DNA from: an uncultured Clostridia bacterium
GTDB lineage: Bacteria > Bacillota > Clostridia > Christensenellales > Borkfalkiaceae
Direction: 5' to 3'
Length of the DNA: 64,000 nucleotides
Assembly: GCA_947625025.1 (NCBI GenBank)
Contig: CANQMQ010000009.1
Location: 1 to 64,000, forward strand
Positions within the stretch are counted from its first letter, which is position 1; each line of letters starts with the position of its first letter. Under the pieces are notes generated by a model. The model was not told the DNA's origin, made no database searches, and saw only the letters and a list, made by a program, of their open reading frames with translations. Below are positions 21,579 through 29,597 of the stretch, in pieces. The position numbers were made by a program, and so were the translations under genes.

Positions 21579-22574
21579 ATGTTGGCGCTTTGGATCATTT
21601 TGGTAATTGTAGGATTCGTCCTCCTCGTGAAGGGGGCGGATTGGTTTGTGGACGGCGCCGCGGGCGTTGCAAAGAAGTGCGGCATCTCCGCCCTCGTCGT
21701 AGGGCTCACCGTCGTCGCCTTCGGGACGAGCGCGCCCGAGCTCGCCGTCTCGGTGACTTCGGCCATCCAACACTCCACCGATATCGCGATCGGCAACGTC
21801 GTGGGGAGCAACATCACGAATATCCTGCTCATCCTCGGCATCTCCGCCCTCGTGCACCCGCTCCCCGTCAACAAATCTTCGCTCGTCCTCGATATCCCCG
21901 TCCTCCTCGTCTCCTCGGCGCTCTTAGTCGGCCTCGGCGTATGGGGGCAGGCGCTCTCGTGGTACGACGGCCTCATCTTCCTCTTCATTTTTATTGTCTA
22001 CATGACGACGCTCGTCGTCCTCGCCAAGCGGGGAAAGACTGCCCCGCCCCCCGAAGAGGAGAAAGAGGACAAGCCCCCGAGGACGAAAGTGGGCGCATGG
22101 CTTTGCCGCATGGAGCAAAAGACGTGGTTTTTGGTGATCTTAACGCTCGTCGGCCTCGGCATGGTGGTGGGCGGTGGCACCCTCTTAGTGGATGGGGCCC
22201 GCTTCATCGCGGAATACTTCGGCGTCGGGGAGGATATCATCGGGCTCACCGTCGTCGCCATCGGCACCTCCCTTCCCGAACTCGTGACCTCCGTCGTCGC
22301 CGCCTCCAAGGGGGAGACGGAAATTGCGGTGGGCAACGTCATTGGAAGCAACCTCTTCAATATTCTGCTCGTGGCGGGCGTCTCCTCCCTCTTCTACCCG
22401 CTCACCTTCTCCATCGCCACCAACCTCATCGATGCCCTCGTCGCCCTCGGCGCCGCCGTGCTCCTCTTCGTGCTCGCCCTTGCGGGGAAGAAGAACTTGG
22501 GGCGGGTCGCGGGAGCCATCTTCGTCCTCTCCTTTTTGGGATACTATGCGTACCTCTTTGCGGTGCGCCTCTAA
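21579..22574 (+). CDS. CaCA-family calcium/sodium antiporter
   Basis: A 331-residue membrane protein with two inverted Na_Ca_ex repeats. The alpha-1 motif is VVAFGTSAPELAVSVTSA with GNVVGSNITNILLILG, and alpha-2 is VVAIGTSLPELVTSVVAA with GNVIGSNLFNILLVAG; Glu in each GTS-x-PE is an ion ligand. About ten helices, split by an acidic/basic loop (PPPEEEKEDKPPRTK). It exchanges Ca2+ for Na+ or H+ as in YrbG. ATG 21579 follows GGAG; upstream ATGs are behind the promoter. An ABC transporter gene starts 15 nt downstream. Confidence 0.93.
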   Translation: MLALWIILVIVGFVLLVKGADWFVDGAAGVAKKCGISALVVGLTVVAFGTSAPELAVSVTSAIQHSTDIAIGNVVGSNITNILLILGISALVHPLPVNKSSLVLDIPVLLVSSALLVGLGVWGQALSWYDGLIFLFIFIVYMTTLVVLAKRGKTAPPPEEEKEDKPPRTKVGAWLCRMEQKTWFLVILTLVGLGMVVGGGTLLVDGARFIAEYFGVGEDIIGLTVVAIGTSLPELVTSVVAASKGETEIAVGNVIGSNLFNILLVAGVSSLFYPLTFSIATNLIDALVALGAAVLLFVLALAGKKNLGRVAGAIFVLSFLGYYAYLFAVRL

Positions 22575-22589
22575 CTTCGGAGCCTTGCC

Positions 22590-24302
22590 GTGAACCATCT
22601 CTTCTCTTGCCTCAAGCGATACCTGCCCGAAAGCATCCTTGCCCCCCTCTTTAAGCTCTTTGAGGCGGGGATGGAATTGCTTGTCCCGCTCGTCGTCGCA
22701 AATGTTGTGGATATCGGCGTGGCGACGGGGGATAGGGGGTATATTTTACATGCCTGCCTCGTGCTCGTCGCCTTCGGCGTCGCGGGGCTCGGCTTCGCCC
22801 TGACTGCCCAATACTTTGCGGCACGGGCGGCGGTAGGTTGCTCGGCAGAGCTCAGAAGCCGCCTCTTCTGCAAGATGCAGACCTTTTCCTTCACCCAGAT
22901 CGACGGCATGGGTACCTCCTCCATGCTCACCCGCATGACGAGCGACGTCAACCAGGTGCAGACGGGGGTAAACCTCACCCTTCGCCTCCTTCTCCGCTCT
23001 CCCATCGTGGTGGCGGGGGCGACGGCGATGGCGTTTCTCGTGGATGCGAAGGCCGCCCTCGTCTTTTTGGGGCTCATTCCGTTTTTGTTCCTCGTCGTGT
23101 TCGGCGTGATGTTCGCCTGTATCCCCAAATATAAGAAGGTACAGGAAGAGCTCGACGGGGTCTACCTCTCCACCCGTGAAAACCTCGTGGGGGCACGCGT
23201 CATACGCGCCTTCCGCCTCGAAGATGAGGAAATTCAGAGCTTTGAACACAAGACGGAGAAGCTCGTCTCCGCACAGGAGCGGGTGGGCAAAATTGCCGCC
23301 CTCACCGCTCCGCTCACCTTCGTGCTCGTCGAATTCGCCGTCATCGTACTCATCTATCTCGGCGCCATCCGCGTGGACGCGGGCGCCCTCGAACAGGGGC
23401 AAGTGGTTGCCCTCTACAGCTACCTCTCCCTCATCTTGGTGGAGCTCATCAAGTTTGCAAACTTCATCGTAACGACGGCGAAGGCGGCATCGGCCGCAAA
23501 GCGCATCGCCGCCGTCCTCGATACGGAGGGCGAAAAATCCCTCCTGCAAGAGGAGCAAAGCCCCGTCGAAGGGGCACCCCATGTCAGCTTTACGGGGGTC
23601 TCCTTCACCTATGAGGGGAGCGGCGGCAGCGCCCTCTCCGGGGTGACCTTCACCGTAAAGAGAGGGGAGACCGTGGGCATTCTCGGGGGGACGGGTGCGG
23701 GAAAGAGCACGCTCGTCCGCCTCATCCCCCGCTTCTATGAGGCCACGGAGGGGGAAGTTGCCCTCTGCGGGGTGCCCGTGGGCGCCATTCCCGCGGAAAA
23801 GCTACGGGAGCGTATCGGGTACGTTCCCCAAAAGACGGTGCTCTTCCGCGGCACCATTGCCTCCAACCTGCGTTGGGGCAACCAAGATGCCTCCGATGAG
23901 GAGCTCCTTCGGGCGTGTGAAATTGCACAGGCGCTCGATGTGGTAGAGGCCAAGGGGGGGCTTGCGGGGGAGATCGCACAGGGCGGCCGCAACCTCTCGG
24001 GGGGACAGCGGCAGAGGCTCACCATCGCCCGCGCCCTCGTCAAAAACCCCGAACTTCTCATCCTCGACGACAGCGCCTCCGCTCTCGACTACGCTACCGA
24101 TGCCCGCCTGCGCTCCGCCTTAAAGGGGGTCGGGTGCACGGTATTCCTCGTCTCCCAGCGGGTGGCTTCCGTGATGGGCGCGGACCAAATTTTGGTGCTC
24201 GATGAGGGGCGCATTGCGGACATGGGTACCCACGATGAGCTCCTCAAGCGGTGTGAGCTGTACCGTGAGATCTATAGATCGCAGACGGAGGAGACCGCAT
24301 GA
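22590..24302 (+). CDS. ABC exporter subunit with degenerate ATP site
   Basis: A 570-residue half-transporter: six membrane helices (1-300), then the nucleotide-binding domain. Walker A is GGTGAGKST (366-374), signature LSGGQ (469-473), Walker B LLILDD. The catalytic Glu is Asp494 and the switch His is Gln523 (VSQR), as in TM287-type subunits, so its own site should bind but barely hydrolyse ATP. The partner is the next gene (overlap ATGA), with complementary features. GTG start. Heterodimers of this type (TM287/288, BmrCD) export drugs or lipids; the substrate is unknown. Confidence 0.93.
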   Translation: MNHLFSCLKRYLPESILAPLFKLFEAGMELLVPLVVANVVDIGVATGDRGYILHACLVLVAFGVAGLGFALTAQYFAARAAVGCSAELRSRLFCKMQTFSFTQIDGMGTSSMLTRMTSDVNQVQTGVNLTLRLLLRSPIVVAGATAMAFLVDAKAALVFLGLIPFLFLVVFGVMFACIPKYKKVQEELDGVYLSTRENLVGARVIRAFRLEDEEIQSFEHKTEKLVSAQERVGKIAALTAPLTFVLVEFAVIVLIYLGAIRVDAGALEQGQVVALYSYLSLILVELIKFANFIVTTAKAASAAKRIAAVLDTEGEKSLLQEEQSPVEGAPHVSFTGVSFTYEGSGGSALSGVTFTVKRGETVGILGGTGAGKSTLVRLIPRFYEATEGEVALCGVPVGAIPAEKLRERIGYVPQKTVLFRGTIASNLRWGNQDASDEELLRACEIAQALDVVEAKGGLAGEIAQGGRNLSGGQRQRLTIARALVKNPELLILDDSASALDYATDARLRSALKGVGCTVFLVSQRVASVMGADQILVLDEGRIADMGTHDELLKRCELYREIYRSQTEETA

Positions 24303-26032
24303 GACGCCGAGAGGTTTACCGCCGTATCTTCGCATATTTGAAGCCGCATTTGGGGCTGTTCTTGCTCACGATTTTCTCCGCCCTCATCGTGGTGGCGGGG
24401 CAAATTCTCGCCCCCTTCTTCGCGGGCAAGGCCGTAGACTGCATCGTGGGTGCGGGGGAAGTGGATTACGCGGGGCTCAAATCCTACCTCATTGCCCTCG
24501 GGGCGGTCTCGGTTGCCGCGATGGCGTTCCAATGGACGTTGGGCGCCGCCAACAACCGTATCGCCTTCCGCGTGCTCGCCGCCGTCCGCCGCGACGCCTT
24601 CCGTAAAATCGAAAAAGTTCCCTTAAAGTACATCGACGACAGGCCGTATGGGGACGTCGCCAACACCGTCGTCGCCGATGCGGAGACCTTCTCCGATGGC
24701 CTGCTCCTCGGGTTCACCCAACTGTTTACGGGCGTGCTCACCATCGCGGGCGTGCTCGTCGTCATGTTCGTCATTCGTTGGGAAATTGCCCTCATCGTCG
24801 TCGTCATTACCCCGCTCTCCCTCTTTGTGGCGCGGTTCATTGCAAAGAGGACGTACCGCACCTTCCGCCAACAGGTGAAGGCGAGGGCGGATACGACGGC
24901 GTTCGTCGATGAAATGATCGGCAACCTCAAGGTGGTGAAGGCCTTCTGCAGGGAAGAGGAAAACGAAGCCCTCTTTGAAAGGCACAACGAGCTTCTTCGG
25001 AAGGCCTCTCTCCGCTCCATCTTCTTCTCCTCCACCACCAACCCCACCACCCGCTTCGTCAATTCTTTGGTTTACGCCGCCGTCACCTTCTCGGGAGGGC
25101 TGTTCGCCATCTCCACCGCGGGGGCGTTTACGGTGGGCTACCTCACTTCCTTCCTGCAGTACGCCAACCAATACACCAAGCCCTTCAATGAAATTTCAGA
25201 AGTCGTTGCCGAATTCCAGAATGCCCTCGCCTGTGCGGGGAGACTGTTTGAGATGATCGATGAGGAAGAGGAGCCCAAGGAGGGGGAGGAGACGCTCGGC
25301 AGGGCGGAGGGCGAGGTCTCGTTAAAGGACGTAGCCTTCTCCTATACCCCCGAGCGCGAACTCATCAAGGGGTTCAACCTCGAAGTGCCCGCGGGCAGCC
25401 GCGTCGCCATCGTGGGCCCCACGGGGTGCGGCAAGACTACCCTCGTCAACCTCCTCATGCGCTTCTACGATGTGCAGGAGGGGGAGATACGGGTAGACGG
25501 CAAGGAAATTCGCACCTTAAAGCGGGATTCCCTTCGGGAGAACTTCGGCATGGTCTTGCAGGATACCTGGCTCAAGACGGCGACCGTACGCGAAAACCTC
25601 ACGATGGGCCGCCCCGATTGCACCGAAGAGGAGATGGTGGAGGCGGCCAAGGCGGCCAAGGCGCATGCGATGATCGAGCGGCTTCCGCAGGGCTACGATA
25701 CCGTTGTGGGGGACGAAGGGGTGCTCTCGGCGGGGCAGAAACAGCTTCTCTGCATCGCACGGGTGATGCTGTGCCGCCCGCCCATGCTCATCTTGGATGA
25801 GGCGACGAGCAACATCGATACGCGTACCGAGCGCATCGTGCAGGAGGCCTTTGCCGAGCTCATGCGGGGAAGGACGTGCTTCGTCGTCGCCCACCGCCTC
25901 TCCACCATACAGACGGCAGACCTCATCCTCGTGATGAAGGATGGGAAGATCGTCGAACGGGGGAAGCATAGTGAGCTTCTCGCCCGCGGCGGCTTCTATT
26001 CCGAACTCTACTACGCGCAATTCGCACGGTAA
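24299..26032 (+). CDS. ABC exporter subunit with catalytic ATP site
   Basis: A 577-residue half-transporter that overlaps the previous gene by 4 nt. Walker A GPTGCGKTT (373-381), Walker B LILDE with catalytic Glu501, and switch His532 are intact, but the signature is LSAGQ (476-480). Pairing with the upstream subunit gives one competent site (these Walker motifs with the partner's LSGGQ) and one degenerate site. This is the TM288-like half. The C-terminal PQGYDTVVGDEGVLSAGQKQL is typical of this branch. Confidence 0.94.
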   Translation: MRRREVYRRIFAYLKPHLGLFLLTIFSALIVVAGQILAPFFAGKAVDCIVGAGEVDYAGLKSYLIALGAVSVAAMAFQWTLGAANNRIAFRVLAAVRRDAFRKIEKVPLKYIDDRPYGDVANTVVADAETFSDGLLLGFTQLFTGVLTIAGVLVVMFVIRWEIALIVVVITPLSLFVARFIAKRTYRTFRQQVKARADTTAFVDEMIGNLKVVKAFCREEENEALFERHNELLRKASLRSIFFSSTTNPTTRFVNSLVYAAVTFSGGLFAISTAGAFTVGYLTSFLQYANQYTKPFNEISEVVAEFQNALACAGRLFEMIDEEEEPKEGEETLGRAEGEVSLKDVAFSYTPERELIKGFNLEVPAGSRVAIVGPTGCGKTTLVNLLMRFYDVQEGEIRVDGKEIRTLKRDSLRENFGMVLQDTWLKTATVRENLTMGRPDCTEEEMVEAAKAAKAHAMIERLPQGYDTVVGDEGVLSAGQKQLLCIARVMLCRPPMLILDEATSNIDTRTERIVQEAFAELMRGRTCFVVAHRLSTIQTADLILVMKDGKIVERGKHSELLARGGFYSELYYAQFAR

Positions 26033-26053
26033 CTTCTTATAAAAAGGTACATC

Positions 26054-27652
26054 ATGAAGGCAAAGGCATTCAAAAATAAGGCGGCGCGGGGCTTCGCAAT
26101 TCTCTTTGTGGGGGCGTTTACGGGCGCATTCGCGGGCGTCGTCGTCACCTGTTATACGGCGCTTTTGGAGCTCGTGGAGGAATTTTCACGGGAGTATTAC
26201 GGCTTCTTCCGCGATCGCCCCGCCTTCATCCCCCTGCTCTTCGTGGCCCTCGGGATGGGCGCCGTCGTGGTGGGCGGCCTCGTTCGGGCGATGCCCATGA
26301 TCCGCGGGAGCGGCTTCCCCCAGACGGAGGGCGCCACCCTCGGCCTCGTGCGCTATAAATGGTATGAGATCTTGCCGGGCATGTTCGCGGCAAGCCTTCT
26401 GTGCGTCTTTATGGGGCTCTCCGCGGGTGCGGAGGGGCCCGCCCTCATGATCGGCGGGGCATGCGGATACGGCGTCTCCGATGTAACGAGGCGAAAGCCC
26501 GTCATGCGGCGGTATGCGATCACGGGGGGCGCATGCGCGGGGCTTGCGGTTGCCCTCAATGCTCCCCTTACGGGCATCGTGTTTGCCTATGAGGAGGCAT
26601 ACAAGCGCTTCACACCCGAAGTGTTCTCGTGCTCCTTCTCTTCCGTCGTCGTAGCGATCGTCATACGGAGCGTACTCGGCCCCCTTATGAAACTCTCCTC
26701 GGGGCCCGTATTCAGCACCTTTAACCTCGTAACGACCGATCTTTCCTTCCTGCCCTACGCCCTGATGGCCGCAGTCGTCGTGGGGGGGATGGGCGTCGCC
26801 TTCTACTACCTCGTGCTCTTCGCCCGCAAGCTCTTCCATAAGATCAGACCCAAGCACTTCGTCTACGTCTGCCGCATGCTCCCGCCCTTCCTGCTCGCGG
26901 GGGTGGTGGGGCTCCTCTGTGCGGATGCAATGGGCGCGGGGCTCCACTTCATGCGTGCCCTCGGGGCAGGGGAGGTGAGCATCCTCTTCTCCACCCCCGT
27001 CTGGGTTACCCTCCTCCTCGTCACCCTTCTGCGCTATATCGTTACCGTCGTCAACGTGGGGGCGGATATGCCCTGCTGCGTCTCCTTCCCGATGATGGCC
27101 ATCGGGGCGGGAACGGGGGCGCTTCTATCCCTCCTCTTCACCCGAATGGGCATGGATGAGGCCGCCACGGGCGTCATTATCATCATCTGTATGGTGACCT
27201 TCTTTACGACAGTCGTCAAGGCACCCTTTACGGGAATTATCATGTCCGTAGAGCTGACTTGGAGCTTTACGCCCCTTCTGCCCGTGGTGCTCGCGGTGGC
27301 GGTGGGCTACCTCATCGGGCAGATCTTCCACACCGAACCCCTCTACGAGAAGCTCCTCGAGGAGATCCTGGAGGAAGAGCGCGGCCATGCGACCCATGTA
27401 GACGTGAAGGTGCGCGTCACCGCAGGGGCAGGCAGGGCGGTGCGCGATGTGATGTGGCCGTATACGGCAGTCGCAACGCTCGTGGAGCGCGGCGACGCCC
27501 GCTTCGCCCCCTCGGGGGATACCGTGTTGCAGACGGGAGATACCGTCCTCGTGGAGGGGACGCCTACCGACGTCAAGGAATTTCGCGAGACCCTGCTCTC
27601 TGCGGTAGGGGAACTATTGGAAGAGCACATCGGCCCGCCCGAAAAAGAATAA
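26054..27652 (+). CDS. ClC-family chloride channel or antiporter with RCK_C domain
   Basis: A 532-residue protein with a ClC membrane domain: GSGFPQTEG (the GSGIP anion motif), GLSAGAEGPALMIGG (GxEGP with the gating Glu) and ADMPCCVSFPMMAIGAGTGAL in place of GxFxP. The C-terminal part (about 455-525, VRVTAGAGRAVRDV to VLVEGTPTDVKEF) is a TrkA_C/RCK_C ligand-binding domain, which may sense a nucleotide or ion. Start SD is AAAAAGG. It follows the ABC genes by 21 nt and ends before a 17-bp hairpin. Confidence 0.9.
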   Translation: MKAKAFKNKAARGFAILFVGAFTGAFAGVVVTCYTALLELVEEFSREYYGFFRDRPAFIPLLFVALGMGAVVVGGLVRAMPMIRGSGFPQTEGATLGLVRYKWYEILPGMFAASLLCVFMGLSAGAEGPALMIGGACGYGVSDVTRRKPVMRRYAITGGACAGLAVALNAPLTGIVFAYEEAYKRFTPEVFSCSFSSVVVAIVIRSVLGPLMKLSSGPVFSTFNLVTTDLSFLPYALMAAVVVGGMGVAFYYLVLFARKLFHKIRPKHFVYVCRMLPPFLLAGVVGLLCADAMGAGLHFMRALGAGEVSILFSTPVWVTLLLVTLLRYIVTVVNVGADMPCCVSFPMMAIGAGTGALLSLLFTRMGMDEAATGVIIIICMVTFFTTVVKAPFTGIIMSVELTWSFTPLLPVVLAVAVGYLIGQIFHTEPLYEKLLEEILEEERGHATHVDVKVRVTAGAGRAVRDVMWPYTAVATLVERGDARFAPSGDTVLQTGDTVLVEGTPTDVKEFRETLLSAVGELLEEHIGPPEKE

Positions 27653-27658
27653 CGTCCT

Positions 27659-27696
27659 GTGCAACAGAGCCGCGCTTTCGCGCGGCTCTGTTGCAC
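27659..27696. terminator. Long hairpin after the ClC gene
   Basis: GTGCAACAGAGCCGCGC (27659-27675) and its full complement (27680-27696) enclose TTTC. There is no T tract, so it may be a repeat-type hairpin rather than a strict intrinsic terminator. Confidence 0.65.
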
Positions 27697-27699
27697 AGT

Positions 27700-27790
27700 G
27701 GGGACCTTGTCATTTCGAGCGGAGCGAAGCGGAGTCGAGAAATCTCTATCAGAAGCCTGAGACCCTTCGACTACGCTCAGGGTGACAACC
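27700..27790. repeat. Copy of the GTCATTTCGAG...GAGAAATCTC repeat
   Basis: There is no gene in 27653-27932. This part carries GTCATTTCGAGCGGAGCG, GAGTCGAGAAATCTC and GACCCTTCGACTACGCTC-AGGGTGAC. Related copies lie near 266, 3815, 33690, 47455 and 47730. The rest (27791-27872) is AT-richer and holds the promoter region of the next gene. Confidence 0.7.
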
Positions 27791-27872
27791 CCACCCCCTC
27801 ATTTCTCCGTAAAACTACTTCAAAGTTCATTTGTTCGACACTGTTTTTCTCTTCTACTTGAAAAAGTTGCGG

Positions 27873-27880
27873 CATACATT
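27873..27880 (+). promoter_or_regulatory. Sigma-E-like -10 element upstream of spoIVFA
   Basis: CATACATT at 27873-27880 matches the Bacillus sigma-E -10 pattern CATACAMT at 7 of 8 positions. The -35 region (TTCTACT, 27852-27858, 14 bp away) is a poor match. spoIVFA is a sigma-E gene in Bacillus. Confidence 0.45.
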
Positions 27881-27932
27881 ATGGTAGCCCGAGGCAAAAG
27901 AGGGGTCCTCGGAGAAAACTAAGAGGTGTGAT

Positions 27933-28646
27933 ATGAATGATGAACTGAGCTATGCGGAAATGCTCGAGATCCCCGTCGAGACGGTGACGGTCAACAAGAG
28001 AGAACGGCACAGAAAGAGCAAGGATCTGCCCGAGAAACTTATCGATGAAGTCAATGAACGGGTGGAGGCGGACCCCTCCTATGCGGAGAGCCGCACCATC
28101 GAGCGGGAATACCGCGAGCCAAAGTCCAAGCTCAAGCGGGGCATCCTGATCGGGGAATTCGTCGCCGTCGTCCTCCTGTGCGCAACCATCTTCCTCACCA
28201 ATCTCTTCATGACGGATAGCGCCATCAACACCTTCGTGCGCGGCCTCTTCGAGGGCAACGCCTCCGCGGCGGATACCCGCACCTATTCGGATTTCGTGCT
28301 CTCTCCCGTCGTCAACGACTACACCGATGCCGAGATCGCCGTCTCCGATACGGGGGTTTTGAGCTTCACCGCCAAGTGCTCCGTCTATGCTCCTGCGGCG
28401 GGCACCGTAGAATCGGTGAGCGGCAACGCCGAGACGGGATACTCGGTGCGCCTTCGCCATTCGGATACCTTCACCACCATCATCAGCGGGCTCGACGACG
28501 TCTACCCTCTTGCGGGAGAGACCGTCCGCACCAATATCCCGCTCGCCTATTCGGATGGGGAAGGGGCGGTGCGCGTGATGTTCTATGAGGGGGATACCCT
28601 GCTCTCCTGTCACCTATCCGATGAGGGCGCCATTGCATGGAGTTAA
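27933..28646 (+). CDS. spoIVFA: SpoIVFA-like membrane protein with degenerate LytM domain
   Basis: A 237-residue protein with one membrane helix (about 70-93) and a C-terminal domain reading VYAPAAGTVESVSG ... GYSVRLRHSDTFTTIISGLDDVYPLAGETV, the beta-rich M23/LytM fold without the metal-binding His residues. Bacillus SpoIVFA has the same plan and holds SpoIVFB in the forespore outer membrane until signalled. The M50 protease gene follows directly, and rng, rplU and rpmA further on, as in Bacillus. Homology is by architecture and context rather than by close sequence. SD AGAGGTG. Confidence 0.75.
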   Translation: MNDELSYAEMLEIPVETVTVNKRERHRKSKDLPEKLIDEVNERVEADPSYAESRTIEREYREPKSKLKRGILIGEFVAVVLLCATIFLTNLFMTDSAINTFVRGLFEGNASAADTRTYSDFVLSPVVNDYTDAEIAVSDTGVLSFTAKCSVYAPAAGTVESVSGNAETGYSVRLRHSDTFTTIISGLDDVYPLAGETVRTNIPLAYSDGEGAVRVMFYEGDTLLSCHLSDEGAIAWS

Positions 28647-28680
28647 GAGAAAGCGCCCTATAAAGCGGCGGGAGCACGCC

Positions 28681-29505
28681 GTGCCCGAACGAGGTCTGCA
28701 CGTCCACCCGCTCTTTCTCGTGGTGGGCGTCCTCTCCTCGCTGACGGGCACGCTCTTCCCCTTCCTCGCGGCAGTTCTCTGTGCCTTGGAGCACGAATGC
28801 GCCCATGCCTTTGTCGCAAAGCGGTACGGCTACTCCCTCGATAGCGTCATTCTGATGCCGTACGGGGCAGTCGTCTCGGGGGATATTGCGGGCATCGGAA
28901 AGAAGGAGGAGCTCGCCGTACTCGTGGCGGGGCCCCTCTCCAACCTCATGACGGGCATCTTCTTTGTTGCCCTGTGGTGGACCTTCCCCGAGACATATCC
29001 CTATACCGAACTCGCGGCACAGATCTCCTTTTCGCTGTTCTTCGTCAACCTGCTCCCCGCCTACCCCCTCGACGGGGGCAGGCTGCTTCGCCTCATGCTC
29101 TCCCCCCTCGGGGAGCGGAGGGCAAAAATTATCGGGACGGTGGTCTCTGCCCTCGTCTCCTTTGGGGTGCTCGCCTTCTTCGTGTGGAGCTGTTTTCATA
29201 CGCCCGCATGGACGGCGCTTGCCTTCTCCCTGATGCTCCTTGCGGGGGCGTTCGGCGGGGGAGGAAGCTATCGCCGCCTCACCTTTTCGCGGGAGGCAAG
29301 TTTCAAGCGCGGGGTGGAGGAGAGAAGGGTGGCCCTCTCTGCCGATGCTCCCTTAAAGGATGCCCTTAAGTTTCTCTCGGAGGAGAAGTACCTCACCCTC
29401 CTCCTCTTCGAGCGGGAGGAGTTTCTCGCCGAAATGAGCGAGGAGGAAGTGCTCTCTGCCCTGCAGAACGGCGAACTTTCCACCCCCTTGAAGCGCTTTT
29501 TATAG
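28681..29505 (+). CDS. spoIVFB: SpoIVFB-type M50 intramembrane metalloprotease
   Basis: A 274-residue site-2-protease family member read from GTG 28681 (SD GGGAG, 6 nt upstream), which gives the usual start M-x-x-x-G-L-H-V-HPLFLVVG. Zinc motif HECAH is at 38-42 and the third ligand lies in NLLPAYPLDGGRLL. In Bacillus SpoIVFB cleaves pro-sigma-K in the mother cell. Alternative starts at 28621 or 28585 overlap spoIVFA. The C-terminus has a short CBS-like tail, LKDALKFLSEEKYLTLLLFE. Confidence 0.88.
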   Translation: MPERGLHVHPLFLVVGVLSSLTGTLFPFLAAVLCALEHECAHAFVAKRYGYSLDSVILMPYGAVVSGDIAGIGKKEELAVLVAGPLSNLMTGIFFVALWWTFPETYPYTELAAQISFSLFFVNLLPAYPLDGGRLLRLMLSPLGERRAKIIGTVVSALVSFGVLAFFVWSCFHTPAWTALAFSLMLLAGAFGGGGSYRRLTFSREASFKRGVEERRVALSADAPLKDALKFLSEEKYLTLLLFEREEFLAEMSEEEVLSALQNGELSTPLKRFL

Positions 29506-29530
29506 GGTGCGCTTTTTGTTGCCGAAAGGG

Positions 29531-29587
29531 TTGACAAAATGCAAAAGTATGGTATAATCGGGCTGTGGGATCCCCTATGAGAGCCCG
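29531..29587 (+). promoter_or_regulatory. rng promoter with 5' leader hairpin
   Basis: TTGACA (29531-29536), 16-bp spacer, TATAAT (29553-29558). The transcript would begin near a hairpin, CGGGCT (29559-29564) with AGCCCG (29582-29587), right before the SD AAAGG and ATG 29598. Confidence 0.75.
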
Positions 29588-29597
29588 AAAGGTCCGT

